Shown here: positions 30,457 to 40,086 of the stretch, piece after piece
Position numbering within the stretch: position 1 is the stretch's first letter
Layout of the letters: the number at the start of each line of letters is the position of its first letter
NCBI GenBank assembly: GCA_020186115.1
Contig: WSYJ01000029.1
Location: 124,001 to 188,000, forward strand
Direction of reading: 5' to 3'
Source: Histomonas meleagridis
Taxonomy: Eukaryota; Parabasalia; Tritrichomonadida; Dientamoebidae
DNA length: 64,000 bases
The notes under the pieces: generated by a model
The model's input: only the letters and a program-made list of their open reading frames with translations
Database searches by the model: none
Told to the model about the DNA's origin: nothing
Made by a program: the position numbers and the translations under genes

Positions 30457-32805
30457 ATGGATTTAATAAATTTGATTAATGAGTCACAAAATCCAAATGA
30501 AGAAAAAAGAAGTCACGCAATTAATATATTAATGGAAGTAATATCTAAACAACCATCCGATTTTTTAAATTATTTAATTTCGATTTTAGCTAATAACCAA
30601 TTTTCAAAAGAAATTCATAATAATACTATTATTGTTTCATTATGGTTTTTTAAATCTAATATATCTGGATTAGTTTATACAAAGGAAATATATTCTCAAT
30701 TTTCTTTTTTATTGATACAAAAAATTGTTTCAAATGAAATTAATTCTTTGATTTCTGCTGAATTATGTTCAATCATATTAAGTTATTATATTAATAATGA
30801 AAAAGATTTTTCTCCTATATTATTTTTAAATGAAATTCTAAAACAATCACAAAACAAAGAAGTTATTTCTTCAATTTATGCATTATTAAATTCATTACTA
30901 AAAAATGTTTATCCAGATATTGATATCTTTAATGAAATTATTCAAACAATATTATTTCATTTAAAATCTATAGAAGACATAGATGTATTAAATTTAATAG
31001 TTCAATTAATTAATTTAAACTTTGCTGAACTTTTCGAAGAAAATTCTGAAATTTCATTAAATATATTCTCACAATTAATTTCATTTTTTAATAATGAAAA
31101 CTTAAATATTTCTTTAATGAATTGTATTAAAAAATTTGTTCCTTTTCCAGAAATAATTTCTCCTTTTTTCATTCGAATTATAGAAATTATATTTCATCTT
31201 TTTAATTCATCAAATCGTTTAATTTTAATTCATTGTTGTTTATTAACAAAGAAATTTTTACGTTATTCTGATGAATATCCATTTACAAATGATATTTTAA
31301 ATCAATTCTTTAATAATATAATAAAATTTATAATCTCATGCCCACCAGAATGTGATTTAAACACAGATTGGGAACCACATATATCTGCAATTGCAACTTT
31401 ATTTCCTCTTTTAAAGATAATTGAAATTGATTTATTGTCAATTATAAATATATTAATTAATTCCGAAAATTATGGTGAACGATTTGTATCATTAATTATA
31501 TTAACATATATCCTTAAAAATACAAATTCTGTAATTTTCCTTCATGTATTAGAACGACTAATACAACTTATAAATGATCCAATTCCAAGAATTAGAGAAT
31601 GGTCAATAATTTGTATATCTAATGGATTTACAAAAATGATTATGAACAATCCGCAAATTCCAAACTTAGAAAATATTACTGATGGAATTTTCTTGATAGT
31701 CAAAACACATTTTAATGATATACCAAATGTATCAATTCATATATATTCATTATTTTATTCAATTTTTCAAGTTGTTAATATGAAATATGATAAAGAAATG
31801 CTTGAATTAATGTTAATAAATTTACTAAATTATGAAAATTTAATTACAATAAAACATTTTAAAATCATTAGGAAAATGATAAAAGAATCACATTATTGTA
31901 TTATATCATTATTTAAATTTGTTTTTTTTCTATTAGTGCAATCATTAACTAATTATAATTGGCTTGTTTATGATTTATCATTAATTATTTCTTGTTTTAT
32001 TAAACGATTTCAAAAAGATTTATCAAATTATTATGAAGAAACTTCTATATTGTTTATTCAGATGTTTAATTCACCAATAAATGATATTGCAATTTCTTCA
32101 ATAATTCCTTTAAGTTATATTTCATGTTTTGTTGTTCCTTTAGATAAAGTATTTCTTCAAAGTGTTCTTCAAATGTATTTTGTAATTTATCAAAGAAATA
32201 ATCCGATTGAACTTAATGTTTTATATCATGGAATAAAGCAATTTTTAAAAATGAAATTAATTCCAAATGAAATACTTCCGAAATTTATCGAATTTCAAAT
32301 TAACATATTAAGAAATAATGAAATTCCTTTGATAACAATAATATATACATTTGAAACATTTTTAATGAGCTTAATGAATTTTAAAGAATTATTCATCCAA
32401 ATGAAAAATATCATATTTCAAATAATTAAATATATTTTTCATAATTGTTCTATAGATGATATTTCGTTTACATTAATTTCATTTATGAATTCATTAAATT
32501 TTTTGGTTGAAGCTTTCAGACAAGAAGAAATTGATGAATGTTCACATATTATATTAAAATGTATTTCTTTGTGCTTAAAAACTCAAATTTTTTCATATAA
32601 ATTTAATCGATTACTTATAAAAATTTTGATGTATTTCTCAGAAAACTTTCCAAATGAATTGTTAATAATGTTTTCTGATGATAACGAAACTTTTCAAGAA
32701 TATTTCGAAATGACCTCAAAAGATGCGCAATTCTTTAAAGAAATTCAAATCATCCTCAATAAAATCGGATATCAAGAAATCCAAGAAGAAAATACACAAA
32801 CATAA
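30457..32805 (+). CDS. Importin-beta-like HEAT-repeat protein
   Basis: A 782-residue, very AT-rich frame. The N-terminus (NESQNPNEEKRSHAINIL) matches the opening of importin-beta family proteins, where helical HEAT pairs bind Ran. Residues about 330-400 (ERFVSLIILTYILKN ... LINDPIPRIREWSIICISNGF) match the central HEAT signature in which DxxxxVRxxAxW precedes a helix. It is shorter than importin-beta1 (about 870) and may be a karyopherin-beta1 or transportin-type receptor. It is unlike the other importin at 24-27 kb. Its last 70 bp are part of the 345-bp inverted repeat and recur at 50.2-50.3 kb as a non-coding fragment. Confidence 0.6.
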   Translation: MDLINLINESQNPNEEKRSHAINILMEVISKQPSDFLNYLISILANNQFSKEIHNNTIIVSLWFFKSNISGLVYTKEIYSQFSFLLIQKIVSNEINSLISAELCSIILSYYINNEKDFSPILFLNEILKQSQNKEVISSIYALLNSLLKNVYPDIDIFNEIIQTILFHLKSIEDIDVLNLIVQLINLNFAELFEENSEISLNIFSQLISFFNNENLNISLMNCIKKFVPFPEIISPFFIRIIEIIFHLFNSSNRLILIHCCLLTKKFLRYSDEYPFTNDILNQFFNNIIKFIISCPPECDLNTDWEPHISAIATLFPLLKIIEIDLLSIINILINSENYGERFVSLIILTYILKNTNSVIFLHVLERLIQLINDPIPRIREWSIICISNGFTKMIMNNPQIPNLENITDGIFLIVKTHFNDIPNVSIHIYSLFYSIFQVVNMKYDKEMLELMLINLLNYENLITIKHFKIIRKMIKESHYCIISLFKFVFFLLVQSLTNYNWLVYDLSLIISCFIKRFQKDLSNYYEETSILFIQMFNSPINDIAISSIIPLSYISCFVVPLDKVFLQSVLQMYFVIYQRNNPIELNVLYHGIKQFLKMKLIPNEILPKFIEFQINILRNNEIPLITIIYTFETFLMSLMNFKELFIQMKNIIFQIIKYIFHNCSIDDISFTLISFMNSLNFLVEAFRQEEIDECSHIILKCISLCLKTQIFSYKFNRLLIKILMYFSENFPNELLIMFSDDNETFQEYFEMTSKDAQFFKEIQIILNKIGYQEIQEENTQT

Positions 32806-33080
32806 CTAAATATGATAAAAAATTTTGTTATTTTTTGAAATTCGATATTAATGATAATATTAAAAATACTTAGCTTGGAAATCACTAACATTTATGTAAA
32901 TTAATTTTTAAAATAAATTATTATTAAATCATATAAAAATAAAAAATATTTTCTTTTTACATGTAATAGATTTTTAGATATCAAAAAACTACACAGCTTC
33001 AGAATATTAAATTTTTAATGTAAAAAATATGTGTGATATCTATGTCTCTTTCTGTTCAAGCATTTTAACTATTTCTGTAT
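32736..33080 (+). repeat. 345-bp inverted repeat, arm A (importin tail + ankyrin 3' end)
   Basis: Covers the last 70 bp of the importin-like gene, the gap and the 3' end of a minus-strand ankyrin remnant. The reverse complement recurs at 49962-50309. In my base-by-base reading it differs only in three homopolymer lengths, with no substitution seen. Confidence 0.9.
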
Positions 33081-33290
33081 GACCATTTTCGGATGCGTAA
33101 ATAAGTGCTGTTTCAAATAATTTAAATAATTTCCAAATATTATTTTGAAATATCAAATCATTAAAATAAATTTTAAACAAAACAAATAAATACCATTAGC
33201 ATTAACATGAATTCCTTTATCTAAAAGTAATTTTAATATTTCTATATGACCAAACATAAGTGCTGTAAGAAATAATTATTTGAGCATCAA
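33040..33290 (-). pseudogene. Ankyrin-repeat gene remnant (two 3' units)
   Basis: The minus strand encodes two ankyrin units: one of the form ALMFGHIEILKLLLDKGIHVNAN with a 15-bp internal deletion, and a last one TALIYASENGHTEIVKMLEQKET followed by a stop at 33040-33042. Between them lies the same AT-rich spacer with stop codons seen in the array at 49.4-50 kb. There is no upstream gene body: beyond about 33290 the sequence is unrelated. The last unit and its stop are identical in layout to the ankyrin end at 49.97-50.0 kb, so this is one arm of the inverted duplication. Confidence 0.7.
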
Positions 33291-33399
33291 TTAGTTTTGA
33301 TCAAAAAATGATTTTTTTTTTTGACTTTAGATAGTATGTAATCAGTTTAAGTAAAACAAATTTATAATAAAGGATTTTTATTGTTAACAAAAACTTATT

Positions 33400-34377
33400 T
33401 TAATTTTTTTCCGAAAAGATTTTGTTGAGAAGTCCAACAAAAGCAACAAAATTGATGTCATCTACCCACGAAGTTAGTTCTTCTTTCTCTTTTTCGCTTT
33501 TTTTTCCAGATTTAAGCTCGATCAACTTTCCATCTGATGTTTTGATTTCAATATGGCGTTGTTCGTGAGGGCCTTGTTCAATGTAACGAGCAATACAGCC
33601 AGCAAGTTCGAACTCTTTAACAAGTTTTTTCTTGTCATAAACTAACATTTTAAGATTATCAATTTTGTAATATCGTTTTGTAGCACGAACACTACCTGAT
33701 TTTCTGAGGTACCCACTATGGTCAATCATTGGTTGATCTGATGTTAATCTAAACGTGAGAAAAATTGGAATTGGAATTTCCGAAATTTGATCAAAGATAC
33801 TTTTCTTTGTTTCATCAGAGAGTCCAACGTCTGATATGTATTCTTTGAAGGTTTCATAATACATTTGATTTGCTCCTATACGATAAACCGAATATAATAC
33901 GCATGAAGCAAAAACTTTAGAAATCTGCGTTGTATCAATGGCATAGTAAGGATTGGCTGTATGATACGCATAAGCTAAAGTGTCAAAAATTAATTTGATT
34001 TGATTAAAATTATTTGGAAACGCAATTCTTGAAAGAAGTAAATATGCTGCTTGGTATATAGTAGTATATTCTAAATTTATGGAAGAAAAGAAGTCATATA
34101 AAAGCATTTTAGCGGAACTTTCATTAATAAAGATTGATTGATATAATTTGACGGGATAAAGATCAGAACAAAAGCAAAGATATGAAGCAAACGAGTGTGC
34201 CTTTGATGAGGATTTTTGTGATAATAATCTTAACTTTGCTTTTTCTGGATCTAAATTAAATTGCTTCGAAAATTCAGGATAAATTTCGTTGAAGTTTGCA
34301 AATGCTTTGAACTCTTCAGGAATCTTGGGGACGTCGCCGAGCCAAGAAGTTAAATTTTTGTCCTTTGCTTCAATCAT
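33400..34377 (-). CDS. Sec7-PH protein, cytohesin-like, lacking the glutamic finger
   Basis: A 325-residue protein. Residues about 45-210 follow the Sec7 helix pattern: a SYLCFC helix, then FFSSINLEYTTIYQAAYLLLSRI, then NQIKLIFDTLAYAYHTANP, which fits the Sec7 segment that follows the catalytic loop. At that loop the family has PGEAQ, whose glutamate drives GDP release from Arf. Here it reads FPNNFNQI, with Asn123 at the Glu position. A PH domain follows (about 225-320, GYLRKSGSVRATKRYYKI to LTSWVDDIN). The Sec7-PH order and length match cytohesin/ARNO. If the alignment is right, the exchange activity is lost and the protein may act as an Arf-binding or membrane-docking factor. Initiator TCACT lies 5 nt before the ATG. 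Confidence 0.68.
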   Translation of the reverse strand: MIEAKDKNLTSWLGDVPKIPEEFKAFANFNEIYPEFSKQFNLDPEKAKLRLLSQKSSSKAHSFASYLCFCSDLYPVKLYQSIFINESSAKMLLYDFFSSINLEYTTIYQAAYLLLSRIAFPNNFNQIKLIFDTLAYAYHTANPYYAIDTTQISKVFASCVLYSVYRIGANQMYYETFKEYISDVGLSDETKKSIFDQISEIPIPIFLTFRLTSDQPMIDHSGYLRKSGSVRATKRYYKIDNLKMLVYDKKKLVKEFELAGCIARYIEQGPHEQRHIEIKTSDGKLIELKSGKKSEKEKEELTSWVDDINFVAFVGLLNKIFSEKN

Positions 34378-35040
34378 AAAGTGAAATATTTTTTTTCGAA
34401 CGTTTTTATTAAACTCAAAATTTTTCGTTATATAACTTGTTAAACATATATTAAATTCAAATATATAATATATTAGTAATTGTTAATAAATGCATTGCTT
34501 TATATCTGATTATACCAAATATAAAGAAAGTTATTGATATTTAAATTCTTTTAACTCCTCAATTTTTGTGGATACAATATTGAGAGGAGTATTTTACACT
34601 AAAATGTAAAGCTCTCGAAAATTGTGCGCCCCACATTGAAATGACTGTTATGGCCGTACAGTTACAGCAGCGGCATACTTGCAAAGTTTACATGGAAAAT
34701 GCGATACAACTTTTTGATATGTGATTCGACGTTTTACGCAATATTTGTGATAAAACGATGAGTATTTCTGAGCTAATTTGACAATTTATAACACGAAAAG
34801 CAACGTTTTATAACATATCTCCTAAGTTCGAATTTATTTTATCTATTATTGCTTACTTATCACCATCATCATAACCCCTACAAAATCATGTCGTCAATAG
34901 CGTGAATATCAGAGTTAAATTTGGCTGCGATTGTAAATATGGAAACATTTCTAGAAGCCTTCATCTCTGCTTTGTTTGTCTAAGCAGAATTATCATCAAT
35001 GTAATTTGTGTGTTGTGATGATGATTCGGGTATCAATGAT
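34378..35040. other. Non-coding gap, 663 bp, with a GC-richer foldable segment
   Basis: No coding frame. The stretch at about 34600-34700 is richer in G/C than its surroundings. It contains an outer inverted repeat ATGTAAA (34604-34610) / TTTACAT (34687-34693) and an inner hairpin ACTGT (34644-34648) / ACAGT (34658-34662) with a 9-nt loop. Further right, CGTTTTA/TAAAACG form another short dyad. No tRNA or known snRNA motif was recognised. Confidence 0.35.
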
Positions 35041-36447
35041 TTACAAAATAAATTTAAAATAAAAATTTTCCGATAAACTAATCAGTAACTCAGTTTATCA
35101 TATTGGAAATTCAGCATTTTGTTATTGCTATACATTAAATAATATTAAATTAAATGAAAATTTAACATCAATTGGAAGTTCAGTATTTTGAAATTGTTCT
35201 TCATTAAATAATATTTTACTTCCGAATTCAGTTAATCACATTTAAAAATTCGGTATTTTCTTATTGTTCTTCATTAAAAATAATCAAATTAAGTGAAAAT
35301 TTAACAGAAATTGGGAATTCAGTATGTTGAAATTGTTTTTCATTAAATAATATTTCACTTCCGAATGTATTAGCATGAATTTAATATTCTGCATTTTATA
35401 ATTGTTCTTCATAAAAAATAATCAAATTAAGTGAAAATTTAACATCAATTGGAAATTACGCATTTTGTAATTGTTCATCATTATTAAATCATATTATAAT
35501 TCCAAATTCATTAACATCAATTGGAATTAAATGAAAATTGTTTTCAACTTGGAAATATTCGAATCAAAAAAAATAATACACAATATTCTAATTATCAAGA
35601 AGATGGTATTGTTTATGATAAAAACATTACGACTATTATCATTTATCCACCAGGCAGAACAAATGATTCAATATTCAATATATTTGAATATTCATTTTCA
35701 AGTATTTTTTATTTAGAAAATATTATATTACATGAAAATGTTACGAATATTTCAAAATATTCATTTATTAATTGTTATAGAATGAAATGTATTTATTATT
35801 TAGGAGAAATGTCACCAAATATTGAAAGTAATTCATTTGTTAATATTTCAACGAATATTGTTATTGTTCCATTAACATATTTAAATGAAACATTTGGCTC
35901 ATTAAATATTGCTAAAGGATTAACGAATGAATGTCAATTATTAATAACATATACATTTTCTAATTCGAATAGATTTTCTAATTCGAATACATTTTCTCAA
36001 CCTAAAACATTATCTAACTCGAATACATTTACCAAATCATTTTTAATAAATTCTTCATTAACATTTGTAAGCACTTTAACATATTTATATTCTATCACAC
36101 AAACAATACCATTATATAATACGCAAATAAGTTCATTTACATTTTCATACATTAATTCATCACATACATTTTTATTTTCAAGTGATTTTCAAACAAATGA
36201 AAATAAAAATGTAATTATCATTTCTGTTTGCGTTGTAGTCGTCGGAATTATTATCATTTCATTACTTGTTATTCTTTTAGTTAGAATCAAACATAAAAAA
36301 CATTTAAGTGGAAAAAGAGAGAAAGAGAGCATTGAACCAAATAATGTTGAAATCCAAAACACATTTCAAAATACATTCAAAACTAATATGGATGAAGATC
36401 CATTTGCTGATGATTTTAAAGAAGAAAAATTTATCAATCAAATTTAG
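35041..36447 (+). pseudogene. Decayed BspA-like surface protein gene
   Basis: The 3' two-thirds is a clean frame (from a TTG at 35521, with no ATG in register) encoding the last LRR units, a Ser/Asn/Phe stalk (FSNSNRFSNSNTFSQP, residues about 140-160), a TM helix (VIIISVCVVVVGIIIISLLV) and the tail DEDPFADDFKEEKFINQI. Upstream, 35081-35515 holds about six LRR units with a period near 69 bp (recurring ATTGTTCTTCATTAAATAAT), broken by frameshifts and by TGA stops at equivalent positions in two units. The protein cannot be made from this copy. Its tail closely resembles that of the cassette at 8428-9340 (EDPFAxDFKExxFIxxI). Confidence 0.75.
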
Positions 36448-36897
36448 AAGTTAGTAAAAAATAAAAATAATATATTTTGAAGCATTTTAAAATGCCATAA
36501 CTTGTTTATATGTTTGGTTAACCAAGTCCTTTGAATAATTATCCATTGGTTTGAGATCTTAATTAAGATCTTTGTTGATCCCGACCATAATTTCAATCAA
36601 CTCAAAAATTTATAAATAAAATTACTTTCGAAGATTGAAAACAAAGATCTCAAATTGATCTTAAGATCTGTTTAAACAGCCTTCAAATGCATAAGTGGAA
36701 TTTATCACTTAAATGAAGAAGATAAAAAAGCGATTGTTCAATGCATCTAATCATTACACTTGGGATCATATTCATTGTCATCATTATTCGAATAATAATT
36801 TTTCCAGAGATAAAATTTGCAAATCATTTGTTACTTGTCTGACTTTTTCCATTTTATTCATACTAAAAAACGCATAATGAATCCAAAACATTATATT
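36448..36897. other. Non-coding gap with AGATCT palindromes
   Basis: 450 bp, no gene. Contains an 18-bp perfect palindrome, AGATCTTAATTAAGATCT (36554-36571), AGATCT again at 36645-36650 and 36664-36669, and a 12-bp palindrome GATCTTAAGATC (36657-36668). TTTGAGATCTT near 36550 is inverted as AAGATCTCAAA near 36644. Confidence 0.5.
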
Positions 36898-39800
36898 TTA
36901 CACATCAATTCTTATATCAATATTTTCGACCTTATTCCCAATTCTTATAGCGCACGACGCGTCAGAGTTATGTAAGCAGAAGCTATCGATGTTAATATTA
37001 CCCAAATAGTCCGGTCTTAGTCCATCATTAAACATCAAAGCGAACACCGAGTTATCGACCACCCCCATTCCTATCGGCAGCTGCCGGTGCACCTCAAATT
37101 GCTTAACGGTCCTCCCGAGTGAAGATCTTTCGACTTCACCCATAGCCCTCAAATCGATGATTGCCAATTTTCCATTTTCATCTGCTACCACCAAATCCAT
37201 CGGCATTGATAATGACGCGTTACAACCAACGATTACATCGTTACCCCATTTAAACGATATTTCCTTTTCGTTTGTTCTTTCATCATAAATATTGATCATA
37301 CAATTCGGTTGTTCTTGAATGACATAAAACAAAGAATTAAACGGTCCAAGCCATTGCATCCTCAAAACTTTGCCTTTGTCAAACATTACTTCGTTATTTC
37401 GTTTTTGTGTTTCAACGTCAAAAATATATCCTTTCCAAAATTCACTTGATGCTAATATATGATAATTATTAATGTTATAATCAGCAGTAATGAATTTACA
37501 GATATCAGGTTCAGACATCCAAAAACTACATATAGGTTCAATTGAAGAATGTGAATCAATAACTATAACTTGTGAACTATTACTTACAGCTAATATTCGA
37601 TAATCATTGATATACGTGTTATATAAAATTTTCGATGGATTCGATTCACGTTGCCCAAAGAACAAATGAAACCTTTGTGGTATTATCGCATAATTAACTT
37701 TCGGGTTAAAGAAGTTATACATTTGTTCATTATTAAATGGGGTTTGACATGAAATTATCGCTTTATCATCAGAACATAATAATAATCCGGATGGTGATAT
37801 TGCAGGCTTATTAATGAACTTATTATTAGTTAAACATAATAATGTACCTTTGGAATTAATTTCGATTTGTTCGTCATTAAATTTATCATTGGAATGTATG
37901 ATACAAGATAAACATGACTTTGTTAAATTGGACTTTAATTCGATTGGATGTTTATCATTAATTTTGTCTTCAATATAATTTAAGAATTCGATGATTCGAT
38001 TCGTTACTATTGGCGAAAGTTCAAATGGAAATATCGATAACTTATGTGAGAAATATGTAATCAATGGGTTTTGTATTGATAAACTTATGTCGAATTTCTT
38101 ACAATACTCTAATAAGTCATTATCAAAGATCGACGATAATTCGATAAGAGCTTCTTCACGTACAAATGAAAATGGATTATCCAAATTCATAATTAACTCG
38201 AAGTATAATATATTTCGTAGTTTATCAGTGGGTTCTAAGTTACGTATTAATTGTGCAATCCGTGATATTAATGTGGAGCGACATAATGGATCTTCTTCTT
38301 TGTTGATATTAATTTCGGTTTTGAATGTTTCAATGTTATTCCGCATTTTACTTAGGTATAGATTGGATAATGTACGTACTTTGGATGAGCTATGTTTTGT
38401 TAGCTCAAATATTTTTGGAGATATATCTTCAAATACATCAAATTGGATAAGACAACATAACGATGATAATATTAATGACTCGGCATCTGCATTTAATATT
38501 ATGTTCTTCCAGAAAGTCGTTTTGGTTAAAAAAAAAGATTTTAATTCTGAAGATAATAAGATTGATGCGGCTATAACAAATGAATAATTGGATAACGTCT
38601 TAGTGTCATATTGCTCAATTTCATTCATCTTGTTGACTAATATTGGAAACCCTTTGGTATCAAGAAATTTATGTGTGGTCTCATTAGAGATTGTAATAAA
38701 CTTTTTTACAAATTTAATGGAACGCACAAAAAACTTAGGGTTCGCTAACAATGGCGCAATCCATGATAATTCTATTGGCGTTTCTCGATTTATGTTATAT
38801 AATATAATCCAATTTTCAAGTTGCTGAAGTTGTTCTTCTAATATTTTGTCAAATGAAAAAATAGATTTGATGTTTGGGTTATTGATCGAGTATAAAACTC
38901 GATCGACTTGTAAATCAAATACATCCCATAATGGATGTAAACTCATATCAGGTAATGTTGGATATGAGATTGGTCCTGTTGATAAAAACCTTAGGACTCT
39001 ACATGCGAATATAAAATGATAAAATAATTTTGTTGTAACTTTATCACTCCGAAATAGTCGATAAAATAACGTCAAATCATTTTTGGATAAGGTTTCAAAC
39101 GCAATACAATCGATAAATTGATCCAATACTTCATCTAACGACGCTAATATCGAACTATTATCATCTAATAAAATTAATGAGTTCAGCGTTAACGGTTTTA
39201 ATATTCCGAAGTTTATTCCGTCATAGTTTTGTGTTTGAATGAGCAGTGAAATTTTTGATGGGGAAAAGAGACACGAAGTGAATATGTCGTAAGGAAGGTG
39301 TGGTGTGTATGGAGTGAACTCGTTGGATAACGCGAGTACAAATATTTGGTCATTATACGTTGTTCGAAGAATATCACAATATTGTGACGAGTTTGGACAA
39401 TCAAAAATGAAAATAGAAGGTGACGTTTGGATGGAACAAAAGTCAAGAAATTCATTCGGCGTAAATATTGTGTCATTTGATTTTTGATTTCGGATTTCAT
39501 AATTTTCCCATATGTTTTTGGAACTGTAAGATGATGATTTATGTGTGGAAATATTAAGGGAGTAATCATTGTTGAGAAGAGGAGCATAAATATGACAAAT
39601 TAAAATTTCATCTTCTTGTGAAGCTGTTAATGTTGAGAGTTTGGAAAATTCTATAGTGCTATTTGGAAATTCATATTTGTATTCTTTCTCAAGTTCTGTA
39701 CAAACTGTTTTGAAGGCAACTTCATCTGCTAAATAGGAGATATCATTCCAACAAAATACTTTGGGTTCTTTGGATTTTTGGTCATGTGAAAAAGTGGAAC

Positions 39801-40014
39801 CTGTATCAAGATTATCAGATACTTTGGAAATTATATGAACCTTTTTATTCTCAATTGATATTTGTTTTGGTAATAAATATGTTGAATCAGTTGGCTCAAT
39901 TCGTTTAGGAAATTGATGGTGAGGCTTTGAAATATTTTGTTGCATCAATTCATCAAGAAGTTGGCTCCATTTCTCTGAGTTGCTCATTTCTTGATGAACG
40001 GTTATATTTAACAT
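36898..40014 (-). CDS. RPTOR: Raptor (TORC1 regulatory subunit)
   Basis: A 1038-residue protein with the Raptor domain order. The N-terminal conserved caspase-like region is at about 85-275, including TSPSIFIFDCPNSS, LPYDIFTSCLFSPSKISLL and then FIDCIAFETLSKNDLTLFYRLFRSD. HEAT-like repeats follow at about 290-650 with the PLWDVFDLQVDRVL segment, and a C-terminal WD40 propeller at about 740-1038. Raptor recruits substrates to TORC1, so this points to a nutrient-sensing TOR pathway. The His/Gly-rich NGHG motif of other Raptors is not kept (it reads APLLNND). The ATG at 40014 is used; a second ATG at 39987 would remove nine residues. The M3-like GGCGGTTA lies just upstream. Confidence 0.88.
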   Translation of the reverse strand: MLNITVHQEMSNSEKWSQLLDELMQQNISKPHHQFPKRIEPTDSTYLLPKQISIENKKVHIISKVSDNLDTGSTFSHDQKSKEPKVFCWNDISYLADEVAFKTVCTELEKEYKYEFPNSTIEFSKLSTLTASQEDEILICHIYAPLLNNDYSLNISTHKSSSYSSKNIWENYEIRNQKSNDTIFTPNEFLDFCSIQTSPSIFIFDCPNSSQYCDILRTTYNDQIFVLALSNEFTPYTPHLPYDIFTSCLFSPSKISLLIQTQNYDGINFGILKPLTLNSLILLDDNSSILASLDEVLDQFIDCIAFETLSKNDLTLFYRLFRSDKVTTKLFYHFIFACRVLRFLSTGPISYPTLPDMSLHPLWDVFDLQVDRVLYSINNPNIKSIFSFDKILEEQLQQLENWIILYNINRETPIELSWIAPLLANPKFFVRSIKFVKKFITISNETTHKFLDTKGFPILVNKMNEIEQYDTKTLSNYSFVIAASILLSSELKSFFLTKTTFWKNIILNADAESLILSSLCCLIQFDVFEDISPKIFELTKHSSSKVRTLSNLYLSKMRNNIETFKTEININKEEDPLCRSTLISRIAQLIRNLEPTDKLRNILYFELIMNLDNPFSFVREEALIELSSIFDNDLLEYCKKFDISLSIQNPLITYFSHKLSIFPFELSPIVTNRIIEFLNYIEDKINDKHPIELKSNLTKSCLSCIIHSNDKFNDEQIEINSKGTLLCLTNNKFINKPAISPSGLLLCSDDKAIISCQTPFNNEQMYNFFNPKVNYAIIPQRFHLFFGQRESNPSKILYNTYINDYRILAVSNSSQVIVIDSHSSIEPICSFWMSEPDICKFITADYNINNYHILASSEFWKGYIFDVETQKRNNEVMFDKGKVLRMQWLGPFNSLFYVIQEQPNCMINIYDERTNEKEISFKWGNDVIVGCNASLSMPMDLVVADENGKLAIIDLRAMGEVERSSLGRTVKQFEVHRQLPIGMGVVDNSVFALMFNDGLRPDYLGNINIDSFCLHNSDASCAIRIGNKVENIDIRIDV

Positions 40015-40019
40015 CGAAA

Positions 40020-40041
40020 TAACCGCCCCGATAGTCTATCG
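40020..40041 (-). promoter_or_regulatory. M3-like motif and CGATAG dyad in the Raptor promoter
   Basis: GGCGGTTA on the minus strand (40020-40027) fits the M3 consensus of Trichomonas. Next to it, CGATAG-T-CTATCG (40029-40041) is a perfect inverted repeat containing the TATCG core of the Myb recognition element described for that genus. Both lie within the 72 bp between the Raptor ATG and the upstream gene. AACGGTTA also occurs just inside the coding sequence, next to the second ATG. Confidence 0.4.
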
Positions 40042-40086
40042 TCTTTTTTGCCAATTGAAAAAGAAAAAAAATAAAAAAAAATGTTT

